From Quillaja saponaria (taxonomy: Eukaryota > Streptophyta > Magnoliopsida > Fabales > Quillajaceae), in assembly GCA_029379385.1 (NCBI GenBank), contig CM055614.1, positions 21,619,994 to 21,683,993 on the forward strand: a stretch of DNA of 64,000 nucleotides, given 5' to 3'. Shown piece after piece: positions 34,600-48,261 of this stretch. The notes beneath the pieces were generated by a model. That model was not told the DNA's origin, did not search any database, and saw only the letters and a program-made list of their open reading frames with translations. The first letter of the stretch is position 1. The number at the start of each line of letters is the position of its first letter. The translations under genes and the position numbers were made by a program.

Positions 34600-35800
34600 A
34601 ATTTCAAAAGAAAGGTTATAAGCATCTTGTTTACCTGAATTATTCAAATAGATATGGATATTGTTGCTTCATCGAGTCTTCAGACTCCCAAGTGGCTTCC
34701 TGCTCACTATGATGTTGCCAAATATCTTTTACCGAAGGAATAATCTTTGATCGAAGTTTACGAATTTGTCGATTGATGATTGCTACTAGTTGTTCCTCGT
34801 ATGCAAGATTCTTATCAACTTGTACCTCCTGAATCTATAGCACATGAGACTCGTCTAGTAGATACTTCTGAAGCATTAATACATGGAAGACTGGATGCAC
34901 CCTACTTAAATCTAGAGATAATTCCAATCTGTATGCCACTGCTCCAACTTTATCAAGGATTTGAAAGGGTCCAATGAATCTCAGACTCAATTTTCCCTTT
35001 TTCCCAAATCTCATATTGCCTTTAAAAGATGAGACTTTCAGAAACACATGATCACCCACTTCAAATTCCATCTTTCTTCGACATTTGTCAGCGTATGACT
35101 TTTGCCTACTTTGAGCTGTTAGCACCTATCACGTATCACCTTAACTCTGAGCATAATAGCTTATGTTCACCTATTTCAAACCATCCAACTGAAGATCGAC
35201 ATTTTCTACCATATAATGCTTGAAATGGTGCCATTTGAATACTTATGTGATAGTTGTTGTTATAGGCAAACTCTATCAGTGGAAGATGTTGAACCTAGCT
35301 ACCCTTAAAATCTATAACATAGGCTCGTAAGATGTCTTCTAACGTCTGGATACTTCTCTCAGATTGACCATCAGTCTGTAGATGAAAAGTTATACTTAAC
35401 AACAATTGAGTACAGAGAGCCTCCTGAAAAGATTTCCAAAAAGCCACAATGAACTGAGGACCCTTATCAGAGATAATTGAAACAGGTACCTATATAATGA
35501 AACAATCTTATCCAGGTACAACTTTGCATATTAATGTGCTAAATAAGTAGTTTTCACCAGAAGGAAATATGCGGACTTCATCAAACTATTTAAAATCACC
35601 TAAATCGAATCAAAACCTTCAAGGTCTTAGGGAGTCCTGAGACAAAGTCCATCGTGACTTTTTCTCATTTCCACTTTGGAATATCTAACCTTTGCAATAT
35701 TCCTACATGTCTCTGATGTTCAACTTTCGCCTACTGGCATACCAAATACCTGGAAACAAAATCAGCCACATCTCTTTTCATACCATCCCATCAAGTACCT
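34600..35800 (-). pseudogene. Tekay-like integrase with C-terminal chromodomain
   Basis: Minus-strand reading gives integrase core wording (about 35520-35300: 'VPVSIISDKGPQF', 'FWKSFQEALCTQL', 'QSERSIQTLEDILRAYV'), the tail 'YADKCRRKMEFEVGDHVFLK' and 'RFIGPFQILDKVGAVAYRLE' with 'SRVHPVFHVLML' (35125-34835), then 'YEEQLVAIINRQIRKLRSK' and 'EATWESEDSMKQQYPYLF' (about 34810-34640). The last part is the chromodomain, which in the family guides insertion to histone-marked heterochromatin. The second catalytic Asp (SDKG) and the Glu are kept. Only a few stops interrupt this C-terminal half. Confidence 0.9.
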
Positions 35801-35829
35801 AGAGGTAGATTCACCCACAGGCTTTCTAG

Positions 35830-36760
35830 AACCACCTGCTCTAAAAGTGGAAGGATTATTAAGTCTTACCTTATTCTAACTCTCCCGCTTAGACTGCCTT
35901 TCCATGACTCGGGTCTTCAAGCGAATATGCGACATCCACATCCTAAGTATAAGTCGTAGTATCTAAAATATACACTGATCTAAACAAGTAGTCCTTTCAA
36001 CCTATTTACAAACCTCTTTACTCGCATCTGCTCTGTAGCTACCAAGTGTGAAGCAAAATAGGACAGCTTAGTGAATTGGGTCGTGTACTTAGCTACGATT
36101 ATCCCCTTTGTCTAAGTTAATCTCTTGAAATCTTGAGCATGCTTATCCCGCATACTCTCTTGTAAAAACCAATCAGTAAAAGCCTAACTGAACTTCGGCC
36201 AAGCAAGTGCAGTAATTATCTGTCTTGCCACTGAACAAACATCCGGTGCCATTCATATGCTACATCATGCAACTGATAACTTACCAACTCTATTGCATGA
36301 ATAGGATCGCATCCCAAAGCTACACAAAATTTGTCAGACTCCTTTCAAAAAATGTAAGGATCCTGCGATAGGTCCACACCTGAAAACCCCGGTGCCTGCA
36401 TCTTTCGAAACTCATACTACACCACAAATACACCTCATTCCTAATAAGCTAGAACGGGAAGGATTGCCTTTGGCTAAGGCTAAACTGGAGGAGCTGCCGG
36501 AGGCAAAGGTTAAGCCTAATGTTGTTAGGCCAAAATCGCAACTAAATCATCTACTGTCTTCTACACACGATCAAGTCCCTGAACAATTTGCTCCAAATCA
36601 GGATCTGGAGCTGTTGCCTGAGCTGGTTCAGCAACTTTACCCTGTCCCTGTAGACCTATGCCTCTAACTGCAGGCTCTTAAGGATTGGTAGATCCCTAAT
36701 CAGAGTCAGCACCCTACTGTTTCCCACGGCCTGCCACACAACCTATAGTCCTCATTTTAT
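35830..36760 (-). pseudogene. Tekay-like gag
   Basis: In broken frames on the minus strand, about 36300-35900, I read 'AIELVSYQLHDVAYEWHRMF', 'YTTQFTKLSYFASHLVATEQ', 'MRVKRFVNRLKG' and a 'DVDVAYSLE'-type end. These match the retrotransposon gag domain of chromoviruses. The start lies near 36760, shortly after the primer site. The 91-codon plus-strand frame at 36392-36667 is the antisense shadow of the gag N-terminus. Gag packages the element RNA. Confidence 0.75.
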
Positions 36761-36942
36761 CTAAAACAAATACAAAAGATTTTAATATGTGAATACTATA
36801 TAAAATGAAGAACATATATTAGAAAGTCACAACTTGAAGTTTCAGGATGAATGGAACATATCAATAATTCCACATACGCCCTGGGTAATGTACGCAAACT
36901 AAGCAACAATGTCTCGTATTACAGTCACTGGACCTCTAAACC

Positions 36943-36958
36943 TAGCTCTGATACAAAC
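36943..36958 (-). promoter_or_regulatory. Primer-binding site (tRNA-Met)
   Basis: The minus strand reads TTGTATCAGAGCT next to the LTR end, differing by one base from the plant initiator tRNA-Met primer site. It fixes the 5' LTR boundary at 36960 and the orientation of the element. Confidence 0.88.
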
Positions 36959-36959
36959 T

Positions 36960-38260
36960 TGTCACACCCTCAAGTGGAGGCATGACTGGTCGGAAGATTC
37001 GGTAATCCAAGGCTCGTAACGCTGACTTAGACTAGTAAACACATAAAGGGCTAATACTAATTACAATTGATAAGCAAAGTTATATTAACTTAACTTAAGA
37101 ATATATATGAAATATATATAAAACATATAACATTTTACTAAATATTTTGGCAGAGTTTCCTTATATCGAAGAACTTGCCTGAAAATACACACATGTATAT
37201 ACATATAAGCTAGTTACATACAACTAGCTACGAATAGCAACAGTAAACAAAGAGGAGATCAACTCCAAATATTCAATAATTCATTAAGTTATACTAATAT
37301 ACAAAACAAAATATAAGAACTCAAAGCCTAAATATTAACTGCAATCCTGTCCCTTGGCTTCAAGAATGTGACTTCAAACATATACCATGCCGTAGAGGAA
37401 TCAGCAAGTCAAGCATCTCTGGATGACGAGCACTGATGTCTTGATACTAAAAAAAATTACAAATAAAATAAGGTGAGTCACAAGGACCCAATGAGTGAAA
37501 AATGTACCATTCAAGTACTAGCATCAAACAACGAAAAGTTAACATATATCATATCATTAATTTATTATACTATTCTTAAGTTCATAACCATAAACCTCAT
37601 ACATGTATCTAATAGATGTACTATTAAAGAATCGTGGAATTCACACATATGCACTACAGCAAATTAATCAGTCAAAGCAAATAATAAGAGGCCAACTTGA
37701 ATAACTCAGCACCCACACACCAATTACTAGGCATAATAATCCTACTAGGCATATACACCCTCGCATACCAAATAACACATCCATACACAATCCATCCCAC
37801 CAGGGCTGAGTTATGCAAGTATTTACAACTATATATATATATATCACATGTTCAAATAAGACATCCTAGGTACACCTAGGCTATTTTCTTTAATAAAAAT
37901 CATTTCAAAAAAAAATTTAACTTGATTGTCCTCATCAATCATAATTCAATTCACATAATAATCACAGTTCAATTACTTTATTATAATGCCACATGTTACT
38001 AAACACATATACATACACATTCATTTCACGTACTAATCTAGCAACTAAAGAATACATAATTCACTCACAAGGCTCAAGAGTGCTGCTCGTCAGTACGCCT
38101 AGTTTACGAGGGTGTCAGAACATTCTCAACATGGTATGAAGCTGGAAATCACCAATGCATTTGCTACTCATAGTTACTACTTCAAAGTTAGTTTTATAAC
38201 TATATATATGTATATATATCAACACATAACACATATTTACAGCTTAATGACACTTTTACC
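36960..38260 (-). repeat. Tekay-like 5' LTR, outer end eroded
   Basis: It begins TGTCACACCC (plus strand) next to the primer site and follows the family order: 'ttggcttcaag', 'caaggaccca' with 'gtactagcatcaa', 'agggctgagttatgcaag', 'gaagctggaaatcacc'. Family similarity fades after about 38260, before the expected TATAACA end. U3 is therefore mostly lost, and with it the promoter. Confidence 0.8.
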
Positions 38261-38857
38261 CTTATTATTGTCACACCTTAATTTATTATTTTTCTCACAT
38301 GTTAAATGAAAGCTTTTTACTATTATTATTGCCAGGAAATTTGTTATAGTATATCTTCTGTTTCGTGACATTTATTTAACTTTTGCATTACAGATATAGT
38401 TTCATATGTTTAACTCCAATTATAAGCATCAAGCTGTAAAGTATGATATATGACCAATTAAAAAATTCAATAATCATATAAAATTACACAACTGGATTTA
38501 TTATTTTTATCTTGTTAGTTCAACGAATTGGGGTAGTTTAGGGAAAATACTGAAACTAAAACGAATTCTTTGTATGTTCCAAACAATAAAATTGAACTAA
38601 ATTCTCTAATAGTTCATTTTATTCCAAATACAATAATTAATTTAAGATGAAATGAATTGTAAAATTCTACTGGATTTTAGAATTATGTTTAATCTAAATG
38701 AATTCTACTTTTTATTTAGTTCTAAACATACCAGAATAGAAATCATCTAATTTAATAAACAAGTTTACATATGAATCATGTCACACAAATTAACATTGGA
38801 TAATTTTAATTATAATATAAAATGTAAGTAAACGAGAATCCTAAGTCATTAAACTAA
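38261..38857. other. AT-rich spacer between two LTRs
   Basis: No gene is seen. A stretch at about 38480-38760 resembles an AT-rich non-autonomous element ('gtatgttccaaac' near one end, 'aaacataccagaatag' near the other) but its ends are not clear. Confidence 0.4.
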
Positions 38858-40164
38858 TGTCACACCCTCACATGGAGGCATAACTAGCAAGAAGAATGGG
38901 TAACCAAATCTCCGTAAACCTGATTTTAAATCCAATAAACACATACGACACATCACAAAATTAAAGATTAAAAGTAAAGTTTAAAAAAACACCAACTAAG
39001 TACAAATGCTTATTTACTAAAATGTATAACAATTTAACTAAAAATTTCAATAGAAATTCCTTGTAAAATAGAACATGCCCAAAAATACAATCATTGTATA
39101 TCTAGTTACACTCAACAACAACAAATATATCCATAAGGAGCTCCGCTTCATTTAAACCATAAACAATGACAAGTAAACTATTACACAAATCAAAACTCGA
39201 ACTCAAAGCCCTAATGTGACAGCAAACTTCCTCTTTTGGCTTCAAGTATGTAATCCTAAATATGTACATCGTCACAACATAATCGGCAAGTCAAGTGTCT
39301 GATAGATATATTTGATGAGATCTTGATACCAAAAAAAAAAAGAAAAAAAAATCAACAAGAGAGGGGTAAGTCACAAAAATTCAGTGAGCGAAAAACATTT
39401 CCAAAGAGTACTAGCATCAATCAATACATGAACATAATAAATACATAAGTTAAATAAAACAATTAAATTCTACACGTACATAAATATAGAAAACTTAAAA
39501 TTAAATAAACACAATTCATATAATACACTATACAAAACAAATCAATCAAAGCATTCAAAGCACTCAAAGGGCCAATTAGAGTAACTTAGCACCTGCACAC
39601 CATACATACTCCTCAAGGCAATTTTGCTCCCACATACCAAAAATATATACTCCTCACATATCCGTCACTAGGGCTGAGTTACTTGAATATCTTTAATCAA
39701 ATATCAAATAAATATAGCAAATGTATCCCAAGTGCACCTTGATTCTATATTGAATAAAAATTTATTTTATTGGTCCTTATAAAACACAAACAAAGTCACA
39801 CATCAAATAAAATTCAATTAATATACGAAGGTCAATAATATAACACTTAATTCAATTAACTCAATTATAGAATTACATATTCATATTTGCAACTATATGA
39901 ACATATTCATACAAATACACCAAAACAATTAATCATAATAATCTAGAAACCAAAGATTAATGTTTCCCACTATCTAGGCTTAAGGATTTGGTTCGTCATT
40001 TGTTATAGGATTCAAAGGCAGCGATGGCTTAACAACATGCTCCGAAGATGAAAATCATCATTCTAACCATTGCTTAGTTTATAAATTCCATTATTATAAT
40101 CCCCTAATTAATTATTTATTTAATGAAACCTATATTGATTAACTCCTATACATAAATTAAAATT

Positions 40165-41010
40165 AAGCTTCTCTTAGACATTTTATCGAACGCCTTGAAG
40201 GTAACCTTAATACCGTTTCATGTATATATATATATATATACACACATACATACATACCAAGAAAATAATTCCTTAATTCAATATTACTCACATTCCAATG
40301 CTAAGTTAATTGTTTAAAATCAATAGAGAGCTTGAATTATATAATTCTAGTTTCAATCCAACCAGGTTCAAAGATTTTCCCTTTCCTTAACTACTTAACC
40401 AATAATGCTTTATTCCTTGTTCTTAGACTTTATTTAAATTCAATTAATGCTTAACCCCCAAGATTTCAATTTACCAAGTTCTATTCAAATTCTATTTGTT
40501 ATATTACAATTAGTATCTTTGAGGCTTTTCAACAAACACCTTAAGGGCAACCAATTTTACTTCTTGTATAAATGTGTTTCTATCAATAAAACTAATCTAA
40601 ATCCTTAGAATTCACACCTATAATTCCAATAACTTTAAAGTTAAATTGCCCATTTAGAACTTACTACAAGTTTGGATTATGGAATTTTAACAACAAGCCA
40701 ACATCACATTTTCAGTAACCTAATTACTAAGCTTATGAACACTCTTAACATTACTCTTTTACTTAACCTCCCATACAAAATCTTTCACCCAATTCTCTCA
40801 TACACAATCAAAAGAATAATAACTAGGTTCTTTTAGACAATTTATCAAACATTTTAAGGGCATAACTAATTTTATTCCATATGTATGTGTATGTATGTAC
40901 ATAAAGCCCAAAAGAATCAATACAAATTCATCAATTCCTATATTACTTATAATATCAACATTCAACTTTAAGTTAAACTAATTACCTAAAATCCATCAAA
41001 AGTTTGAGCT
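40165..41010. repeat. Triplicated U3 segment inside LTR F
   Basis: A block of about 330 bp occurs three times. Its marker is a stretch like 'atttatcaaacattttaagg' at about 40180, 40520 and 40838, followed by a short T(A/G)-rich run and 'catcaattcctatattactt'-type sequence. Other family copies (about 29700, 61170) have it once. The array explains why F is longer than LTR D. Confidence 0.65.
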
Positions 41011-41249
41011 AACCACTTTCAACATAAACACAGCCAATTTCCCATATTTCCTCTTCCAATTATTCCTTTAACCCCACCATTTGTCATGTTCTTTGATCAT
41101 AATCCTTAATTCAATTTTACTTAATCATTCACCCATAACAACAACCAACAGGAATTCTACCAATTTAAGGAAATTAAACTAACAAAATATTTAAAATCCA
41201 TCATCTACCCACACTTCTTAGCAAGCACCCTAGCTTATGGTGAAGAAGG

Positions 41250-44200
41250 TGTTATTATAACCCTCATAAACTGATATCGTAAAGTCAAGCTTTATATGTA
41301 ATATGTAAATTTTAGTTATAAAGTAAACAAATTAAATAAGTAATAGCGTAATAGATTGACGTGTAAGTTGAGGAGTGGTGGTAAATATCATGAGTATAAA
41401 AAGGAATTAAATCAATAAATACGATGAACTAGAGTAGATATAAATTTAGTATATATATGTATAACACGAACAAATATAAACCACAAATGTAATTAATTTG
41501 TTGACCATTGACTTTATTACAGTTATAATCAATATCGGAAAGTGAATTGTTGCCATAATGTGTCACTTTTACATTAACAAAATAAATAAATTAAAAAATA
41601 AATAAATAAAATAAAATACAACTTGACATGTGCATATACGTACAAAAATAATAAGAAAAAATGTGCACCACATATATTTTTTTTTTAAAAATTAACATTG
41701 ACATTGACCTCATTTTATCACCTTTACTTTACCTTATTTTTTTCGTTCTTTCCTTATTTTCCATTTCGAAGTGGCCAAATCCTTATTATTCTTTCCACCA
41801 CCTCTTTCTTTCTCTAAGCCTCCCGAACCTTCCTTCTTATGTCCTATTTATATTCTTCATGTTCTGCCATAAGAAAGGTTACTATATAGCTCTTGGCTGT
41901 AATGGTTGAGAGAGAGAGAGAGAGAAAGATCAACCTCTCGGCTAGAAGGAAAAGAAGCAATTAAAGTCAAAGAGAGAAAAGGTAGGATGATAAGAAAGAT
42001 AAACAAAAGGATAAGAAATACCATAAACACTTTAAGCGTCATTCTAATAAAGGTATGTTTTATTTTTTTTTAAAGTTATCAGTCTAAATAACAAATGTTT
42101 GTCTCCTAGAAATTATGAGGTAGAAATTGTATTAGGTGCGGTGATAATATTCTATGTTATGTTCTTTCCAATGCTGTTGGTATTGGAGTGATCCATTTTA
42201 GTATTGTTAGTATTTGTTTTAGTATAGCTTAACTTGGTAAAGGGTCTCTGTAATAGAAACAAAGATTCATTGTATCTAGAAGTTTTTTTTTTTTTTCTTT
42301 TTGTTCCATATAGGTAGAAAATTAGTGGAGGCGATCTAATCATATCATTTTACTTCTGTAATGGTTTAAGATAATAATTTTTTGGCTTTTCCTTAGGTTT
42401 TAATGTTTATTAGATTTTACTGAATCAACTATCTTACAATTAACTCTTAATGGAGGGACTAAGGATAGAAAAAGATAGCTAATTTGCATTCACATAAGGA
42501 TGTAATGAGAGTTAAGAGGTTTTTAAAGGGATGCAAGATCAGATTTTGTGGATTAGAGAAATATTGTATTTCGAGTATTTTTGGGATTGAATTAAATTAA
42601 TAATTATAAAGAAAAAATATATCTTAGGGTCTTGAGATGATATCTTGAAAACAACTTTAAATAAAAGTTGTTTCTATCAAACTAAAGAGTAAATCTGGAG
42701 CAGTCCAGGTCTTAATTTCTTGTTGTGTGAATTTTGGAGGTATTGAAAGTCATGACTGTGATTTTCGGGTCTGGACAGTACTTGTTTTGAAATAAATTAT
42801 ATTAGGTGGCCTTAAAGGATAAATTGGGAGTACAGTTCTGAAGATGAAATGTTCCAAACACCTTAGTAAGATATACTAAAAATTTTTGTAATCTAATTCC
42901 CGAGTATGAAGTTTTTATAAGCCTTGGAGTCCGATATTGACAACACAGTGCTTTGTCTTTGTTCATGTGAGGAATTAAGTAAGTTCAAGACTCATTTTAA
43001 AAGAAGTTTCTAAATAATAAAGATAACTAACTTCCTAAAGATAATGTTTAAACTTGATTTTGTAAAATTTGGTTAATTATATAAATGGAAATCAACATAT
43101 CTCCAAGATAGTGCGAAAATGCCTAAAGTAATAAACTTTCAATAAATATTTGAAACTTAATAACTTTATATTTTTGTAATTAAAATGTGATAAGTTATAA
43201 AATTGATAAACTAAATAATACGTGAAAAATGTAATTGCAACTTTGGAAAGTGTTGTCAAATCAACTATGCACGTGAACGTAAGAGTAAGTGTTGAAAGAT
43301 TAGTGTATTTGATTGTTTGATATATTTATGTATATATATGTTATATAGAGGTGAATAAGAATTGTATTTCTATGATTGAGTTATGTGAATTGTGTTTGAT
43401 GTTTGAAATTATTTGTGGTTGATAAGAGTCAATAAAGTGAAAATTTTCCAAAATGGTTTTATTTCCGAAATTGAAATCCAGGTGCACCTAAGATGTTTTG
43501 ATTTAATATTTTGATTCTAATAAATACTTTTAAAAGAATTGAGTGCTCAGCCCCTGTAGGTGAATTTGGAGAACGAGATTCAGTGATTCTGTATTTCAGT
43601 AATTCAGTGATTCTGTTTATGATTTTGTTTAGTGTGCAGGCACAAAACTGCCTGGTGGGAGTGGTGTGACGGGCTTAGTTACTCAGTTGACCCTTTGTAT
43701 GATTTGTGTGCTTTGATTTCTTTAATTGTTTTGATTGGATTATATAGAGTGTTACGTGAACTATGCTTGCTAAGTTATATATTTTTGTAATTGTATATGT
43801 GTAATCTTAGTAGTTTTGAAATGTATGATATGTTGATATCAATTGATTATATATTCTATACGTGTGTTGAGTGATGCTAGTATTCTTTAGGTATGATTTT
43901 TCACTCACAGAGTCCATAGGACTCACCCCTCTCTTATGAATTTTTTTTAGTAACAGGAGTTCAGTATGTAGCATTGCCGAGCTCGTGCCCTATCGACAGA
44001 GTATGAAAAGTTATTTTCTAGGATCTCAGACTTGAAGTCAATGATAAAAATTTGCAGTCACATTAGAACTGTGTAGTGTTAAATTTTATGTGATAGTCTA
44101 GTTTATAGTCTTGTTTATAATGTGGATAGAAGGGAGTTCCTTGACTGTCCTTGTGTTATTGTTACGTAAAAACAAGATTATATATGTTTGTATTTTAAGG

Positions 44201-44426
44201 CATATTCCATATTGCAGGGACCTCTACCAAAATTTTCAATAAGTTGTTATTTGTTTAAGTAAACAAACTTTTACATTCAACTTCTTTTATATAATTTGTC
44301 TTTTATGTGTTGGTTTAGTCAAGAGTCATACGTATCTAGTTGTGATAAAGTCAGGATTACAAAGGTTTGATTATTCAATCCTCCAGCCAATCATGCCTCC
44401 GAGAAAGGTGTGAGAGGGGTGTGACA
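41250..44426 (+). repeat. LTR G, Tekay-like family, solo
   Basis: It starts TGTTATTATAACCC, like the family start, and ends GAGGGGTGTGACA. Internal blocks match LTR A: 'gagagttaagagg' (42509), 'agtgatgctagtattcttt', 'aggactcacccctct', and a worn GGAGCTCC-box equivalent at about 44128. No primer site follows. It interrupts a minus-orientation LTR (F). The flanks GAAGG and AGTGT do not match, so no target duplication is evident. Length is about 3.2 kb, longer than D. A (GA)n run lies at 41907-41925. Confidence 0.75.
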
Positions 44427-46499
44427 AGTGTGCTTCCCAAGAGTGAAACGGTTCACTGCAACCTTATTGACCTTTCTACCTTGCTGCACCACCTCCCATT
44501 AGTCCACCAACCTGCCTAGTAAAGAAGGGAAACAAACCAAAGCTACAGCAGGGGATAAACAACTCACAGCCAGCAAGGTTAACCAATTTGAAATTTACAA
44601 GATTGATGAAGGCAAACCGAGCATCAAGGAAGGAAAAAGAACTACCTTCTATGCAAAGAGGTAGCTAGGTTGAAAGTGAAGAGTAACTAGAAAGTCTAAA
44701 GCAACCAAAAACAATGGAAAGGAATTAAAAAGAGTTGGTTGCGATGAGGGCTTCACGACAAAACAAGGAGGCAAGGAAAGCTTCTACGGGCAAAACCAAA
44801 GGAAAGACAAACAAAGCTTCAACTAAACTTTCGAGAAGCAGGGCATGTGTTAAGTCGGTAGGTAGAGGAAATGGAAAGAAAACAGAGGTGGTAGAGGGGT
44901 TTTAAAGAGAGAGAAAAAGGAAATGATAAAGGAAAGAAAAGACAAAATGAAAAAATGTGGTCAAAGTCAAAATTTTAAATTGGTAGTGTAAGTTTATCCT
45001 TAGTCATATTTATATATATATAGATATATATATATATTTATATATTGTTAATGTTTTCTTGTTTATTTTATTTACACACTTGTCTCACTTATCAATAAAA
45101 ATTTACATAAGATAAAGTTAAGATCCAAGTCAACTAAGTTTAAATTAATTGTATATATATACTTTCTGTACATATATAGGTTTAATGCTTATTTATTTGA
45201 ATTTATTTTTATGATCAAGAGTTACACCTGATAACTCTTGAAAAAAGAGTTATTTTACATTCTTTTATTTATATTAATTTAGTTATGTTCTAGAGTTTCA
45301 GTTAGTTTTTTCTTAGTTTTAGTCAAATCGTAGTTAAAGTCCTTATCATATTAGGATGATGAATCCTAGTTGATTTAGACTTTGATTAGGTGTTTATATG
45401 AGTTCTAACTTATATTAACTTAGTTTGTGTCTTTGGAAGGTTGAATGCTTAAATGAGTCCTATTGGCAGTTAAATTGAATGTGAATTCGGGCTCAAAATT
45501 TAAAAAAATCCTAAAATAGCTTGTTATTGCTAGAAGCACCTGCGTTGAGGTGCCAGGAGGAGTGCCGAGGCACCAGAAAGTTGAGGTCTCAGCACCAAGC
45601 CCACTGCCAGGGTCCAAAACTCGTTGATTTTAGAGGTTGTAGTGCTTGCTCAATTCCAGTCCTAATTGAAGTGAAATTGAGAGTTTTAAAATCTATAAAA
45701 GAGGACTACCTAAAGGACTTATATAAATAATTAGAGACATAAGTTAGCAGCATTTTTCTGGAGTATTAGAGTTTGTTAAAGGTGCAAGGATCGTAGGAGC
45801 TTGAAGATCGACAACCTTCATAGCTGTCTCTATTTCTACTCCTTCTTTACTTTTATTGTATTCCTTTGATGTTTATTATTGTTGAATCCATGTTTACACT
45901 AAGTAGCATTGAGTAGTTTCTTTTCTAGAATTGCTACTATAACTCAACACGTAGCTTGATATTATTTTATCTATGGATTACTTAGGTTTTGGTATATGAT
46001 TTATCTAATTTGTTTTATGCTTAATGCTTCTAATTGACTGGCAATCTTTTAGATTGAATTAGGAAACCTAAAGGAACTTAGGAAAGGAAATTTAGGTTAA
46101 GCCATGAATGAATTAGCACTTGTTTGAATTCAACACATGTTGTTGAGTTTGATTTGTGTATAGGAGAGGAATATACCTATATGCCTTGTGTAGATGTATT
46201 TATAACTTGTTTAATTTAATTCACATAGGAATATAGTGGATTGATTAAGTGAGATGTATTTATAAGACATATGAGTATGCTTATAATTGATTAAGAACCC
46301 TTGGTCAATAATTATTTGGCATAACTAAGCAAGATAAGAGAATAATAATTCTAGTGAAATATTGAGGGAAGTTGTAGTTCTAGGTTTATCCCCAGTTTAT
46401 TTGTTTGTTAATTTGCTTTTAATTTATAATTAGTTCATGATATACCTAAATCTTAGTTGTTTGAATAAAATTGGAATTGCTAATTTTAATACTTAGAAT

Positions 46500-48210
46500 T
46501 GTCACACCCTGAAATAAAGTTATACTGGCCGGAGGAATAGATAACCATACTCCCGTAACCTTGAATAATGTTTTACAATGCACCACTGACTCTTAACAGA
46601 TTACAGTTAAGACTAAGAAAGCTTTACTGAAATAAAAGTATGAACTAGCTATTAAACATATAGTATTTACTAAAAACCACAATATCACAGTGTACAGTGG
46701 AGCTCTACTTCCAAAAATACACCAAATTATCATAGTTAATTCAATATATACAATAATATATAAATTCCTAAGTGACTATAAGTGTCGCCTATAAGCTTCA
46801 AGAATGCAATTATGTGTATACCTTGCCACAGCAGTATCAGCAGGTAACAAATTATGACAGGGTGAACAGTGTTTTCTTGAAACCAAAAATAAAAATAAAA
46901 ATAAAACATTAACAATAAAGAAAATAGTGAGTCACAAGGACTCAGTGAGCAAATCACGTACTCTGAGGGTACCAACATCACACAACATATATATCACTGA
47001 TTAATCTCATGTCTATATTTAATTGTACATGTATGTACTTATAATTGTCATATAATCATGATTCATATGTTTCACACTTTTCAACATAGCAACCAAATCA
47101 TACAAAGCAATCTAAGCATACAAGTAAACAAAGGGTCAACGAGTAACTCAACCCTGCACAACAGTATCACTCCATTCCATTTATACATATTTAAAATATT
47201 GAACTTCAAATTATCTAATATTCTTTAAATTTAAAGCATTCAAATCTGACTTTACATGCTTACATTTTAAACTTCCAATTGTTAATTTCATAATTACTTA
47301 GCCAATTTCCATTTTCCTCATTCATAAAATTATTACTTCCAATTCTTACTTTACTTATCCTTCACTCACTTCTCAAGTTAAATACACCTAGTCCTTAACT
47401 TAGTTTACTAACCATCCAAGTTTGATATACATCTAACCATTAAACTCCTAGAAAATCTAAACACCATAATCGGTTAACTCAATTAAATGAATAACTAAGT
47501 TATTTTATTACGCTACCTTGCTTAAAGAAATAAACATAACTAGGACAAACCAATTAAGTCCACAACTATTACTATCTCCCTAACCCGCCTACAAGGCTAA
47601 GTTTCCCAAAACAGGGCAGCCATCCCCCTTTCCACAGCTGCCATAAGTTCTATTATTTGCTTTGAACTTGGGGAAAGGAAAAAAAATATACACCAAAGTA
47701 GCTAGCTTTATTGGAAGGAAGCTAGAATATAGAATTGGCACCACATCAACCATGATGTCCCAAAACAAGGAGAACAATCCAAGACAATTTGTCAGTAACA
47801 ACATGCCTCACACCCACTAAACTCTTGCAAGATGATGTAACAAAGTAAGATGAAAAGATAAGAACTCACCTTGACCAACACAAGAAAGTACACAACAGAT
47901 TAGAGGAAAATTGTATTCAAACTCCAAGCCAAGCTACCACGTCCAGAGTTGGAAGAATGAAAATTCAATGAACCCCACCAGTTGTGTCACAACAATGAAG
48001 ATAAATTGCAAGAACCCAACTACCTAAGTGTTTTGCTTTCAATGATATACATGAACTTCAAGAGCAGAGAAGGAAAGGAACTCGACAAAGTAAGAATAAT
48101 GGAGGACAGCAAGTTGATGATGAAGTAAAAAGGAGGGGAAAAGAAAGAAACAAATGAAAGAGGTTGAGTCCAAAGTCAAAAGCTTGAATATGTGGTGTAT
48201 GTTTATTCTA

Positions 48211-48261
<51 letters not shown>

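Larger units (their letters stand above)
33404..38260 (-). mobile_element. Tekay-like gypsy chromovirus with large internal deletion
   Basis: On the minus strand: 5' LTR (from about 38260 to 36960), primer site, gag, then directly integrase core, chromodomain and 3' LTR (34569-33404). Protease, RT and RNase H are missing, lost in a deletion near 35790-35830. The integrase C-terminus is followed by chromodomain wording, typical of the Tekay/Del clade. The element cannot move by itself but keeps LTRs and primer site. Confidence 0.85.
38858..45228 (-). repeat. LTR F, Tekay-like family, split by LTR G
   Basis: The left part (38858-41249) begins TGTCACACCCTCACATGG and has the family order, including GGAGCTCC at 39138-39145, 'gggctgagttacttgaatat' (39671) and 'gaagatgaaaatcat'. 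The right part (44427-45228) is the U3 of a minus-orientation copy (purine-rich block, (TA)n near 45013-45037, 'cacacttgtctcacttat' and 'aattttacataagataaagtt', as at 34360). LTR G lies between. The outer end is cut at 45229 by an Athila LTR. Continuity across G is inferred from family order; no target duplication of G is seen. Confidence 0.7.

Noticed and set aside
36392..36667. 91-codon plus-strand frame similar to that at 60008-60199
   Set aside because: The two resemble each other only because both are antisense to gag of sister chromovirus elements.
38480..38760. Possible AT-rich MITE
   Set aside because: Ends do not pair convincingly and no target duplication is visible.
41250..44431. 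Target duplication for LTR G
   Set aside because: Flanks GAAGG and AGTGT do not match, so none is claimed.
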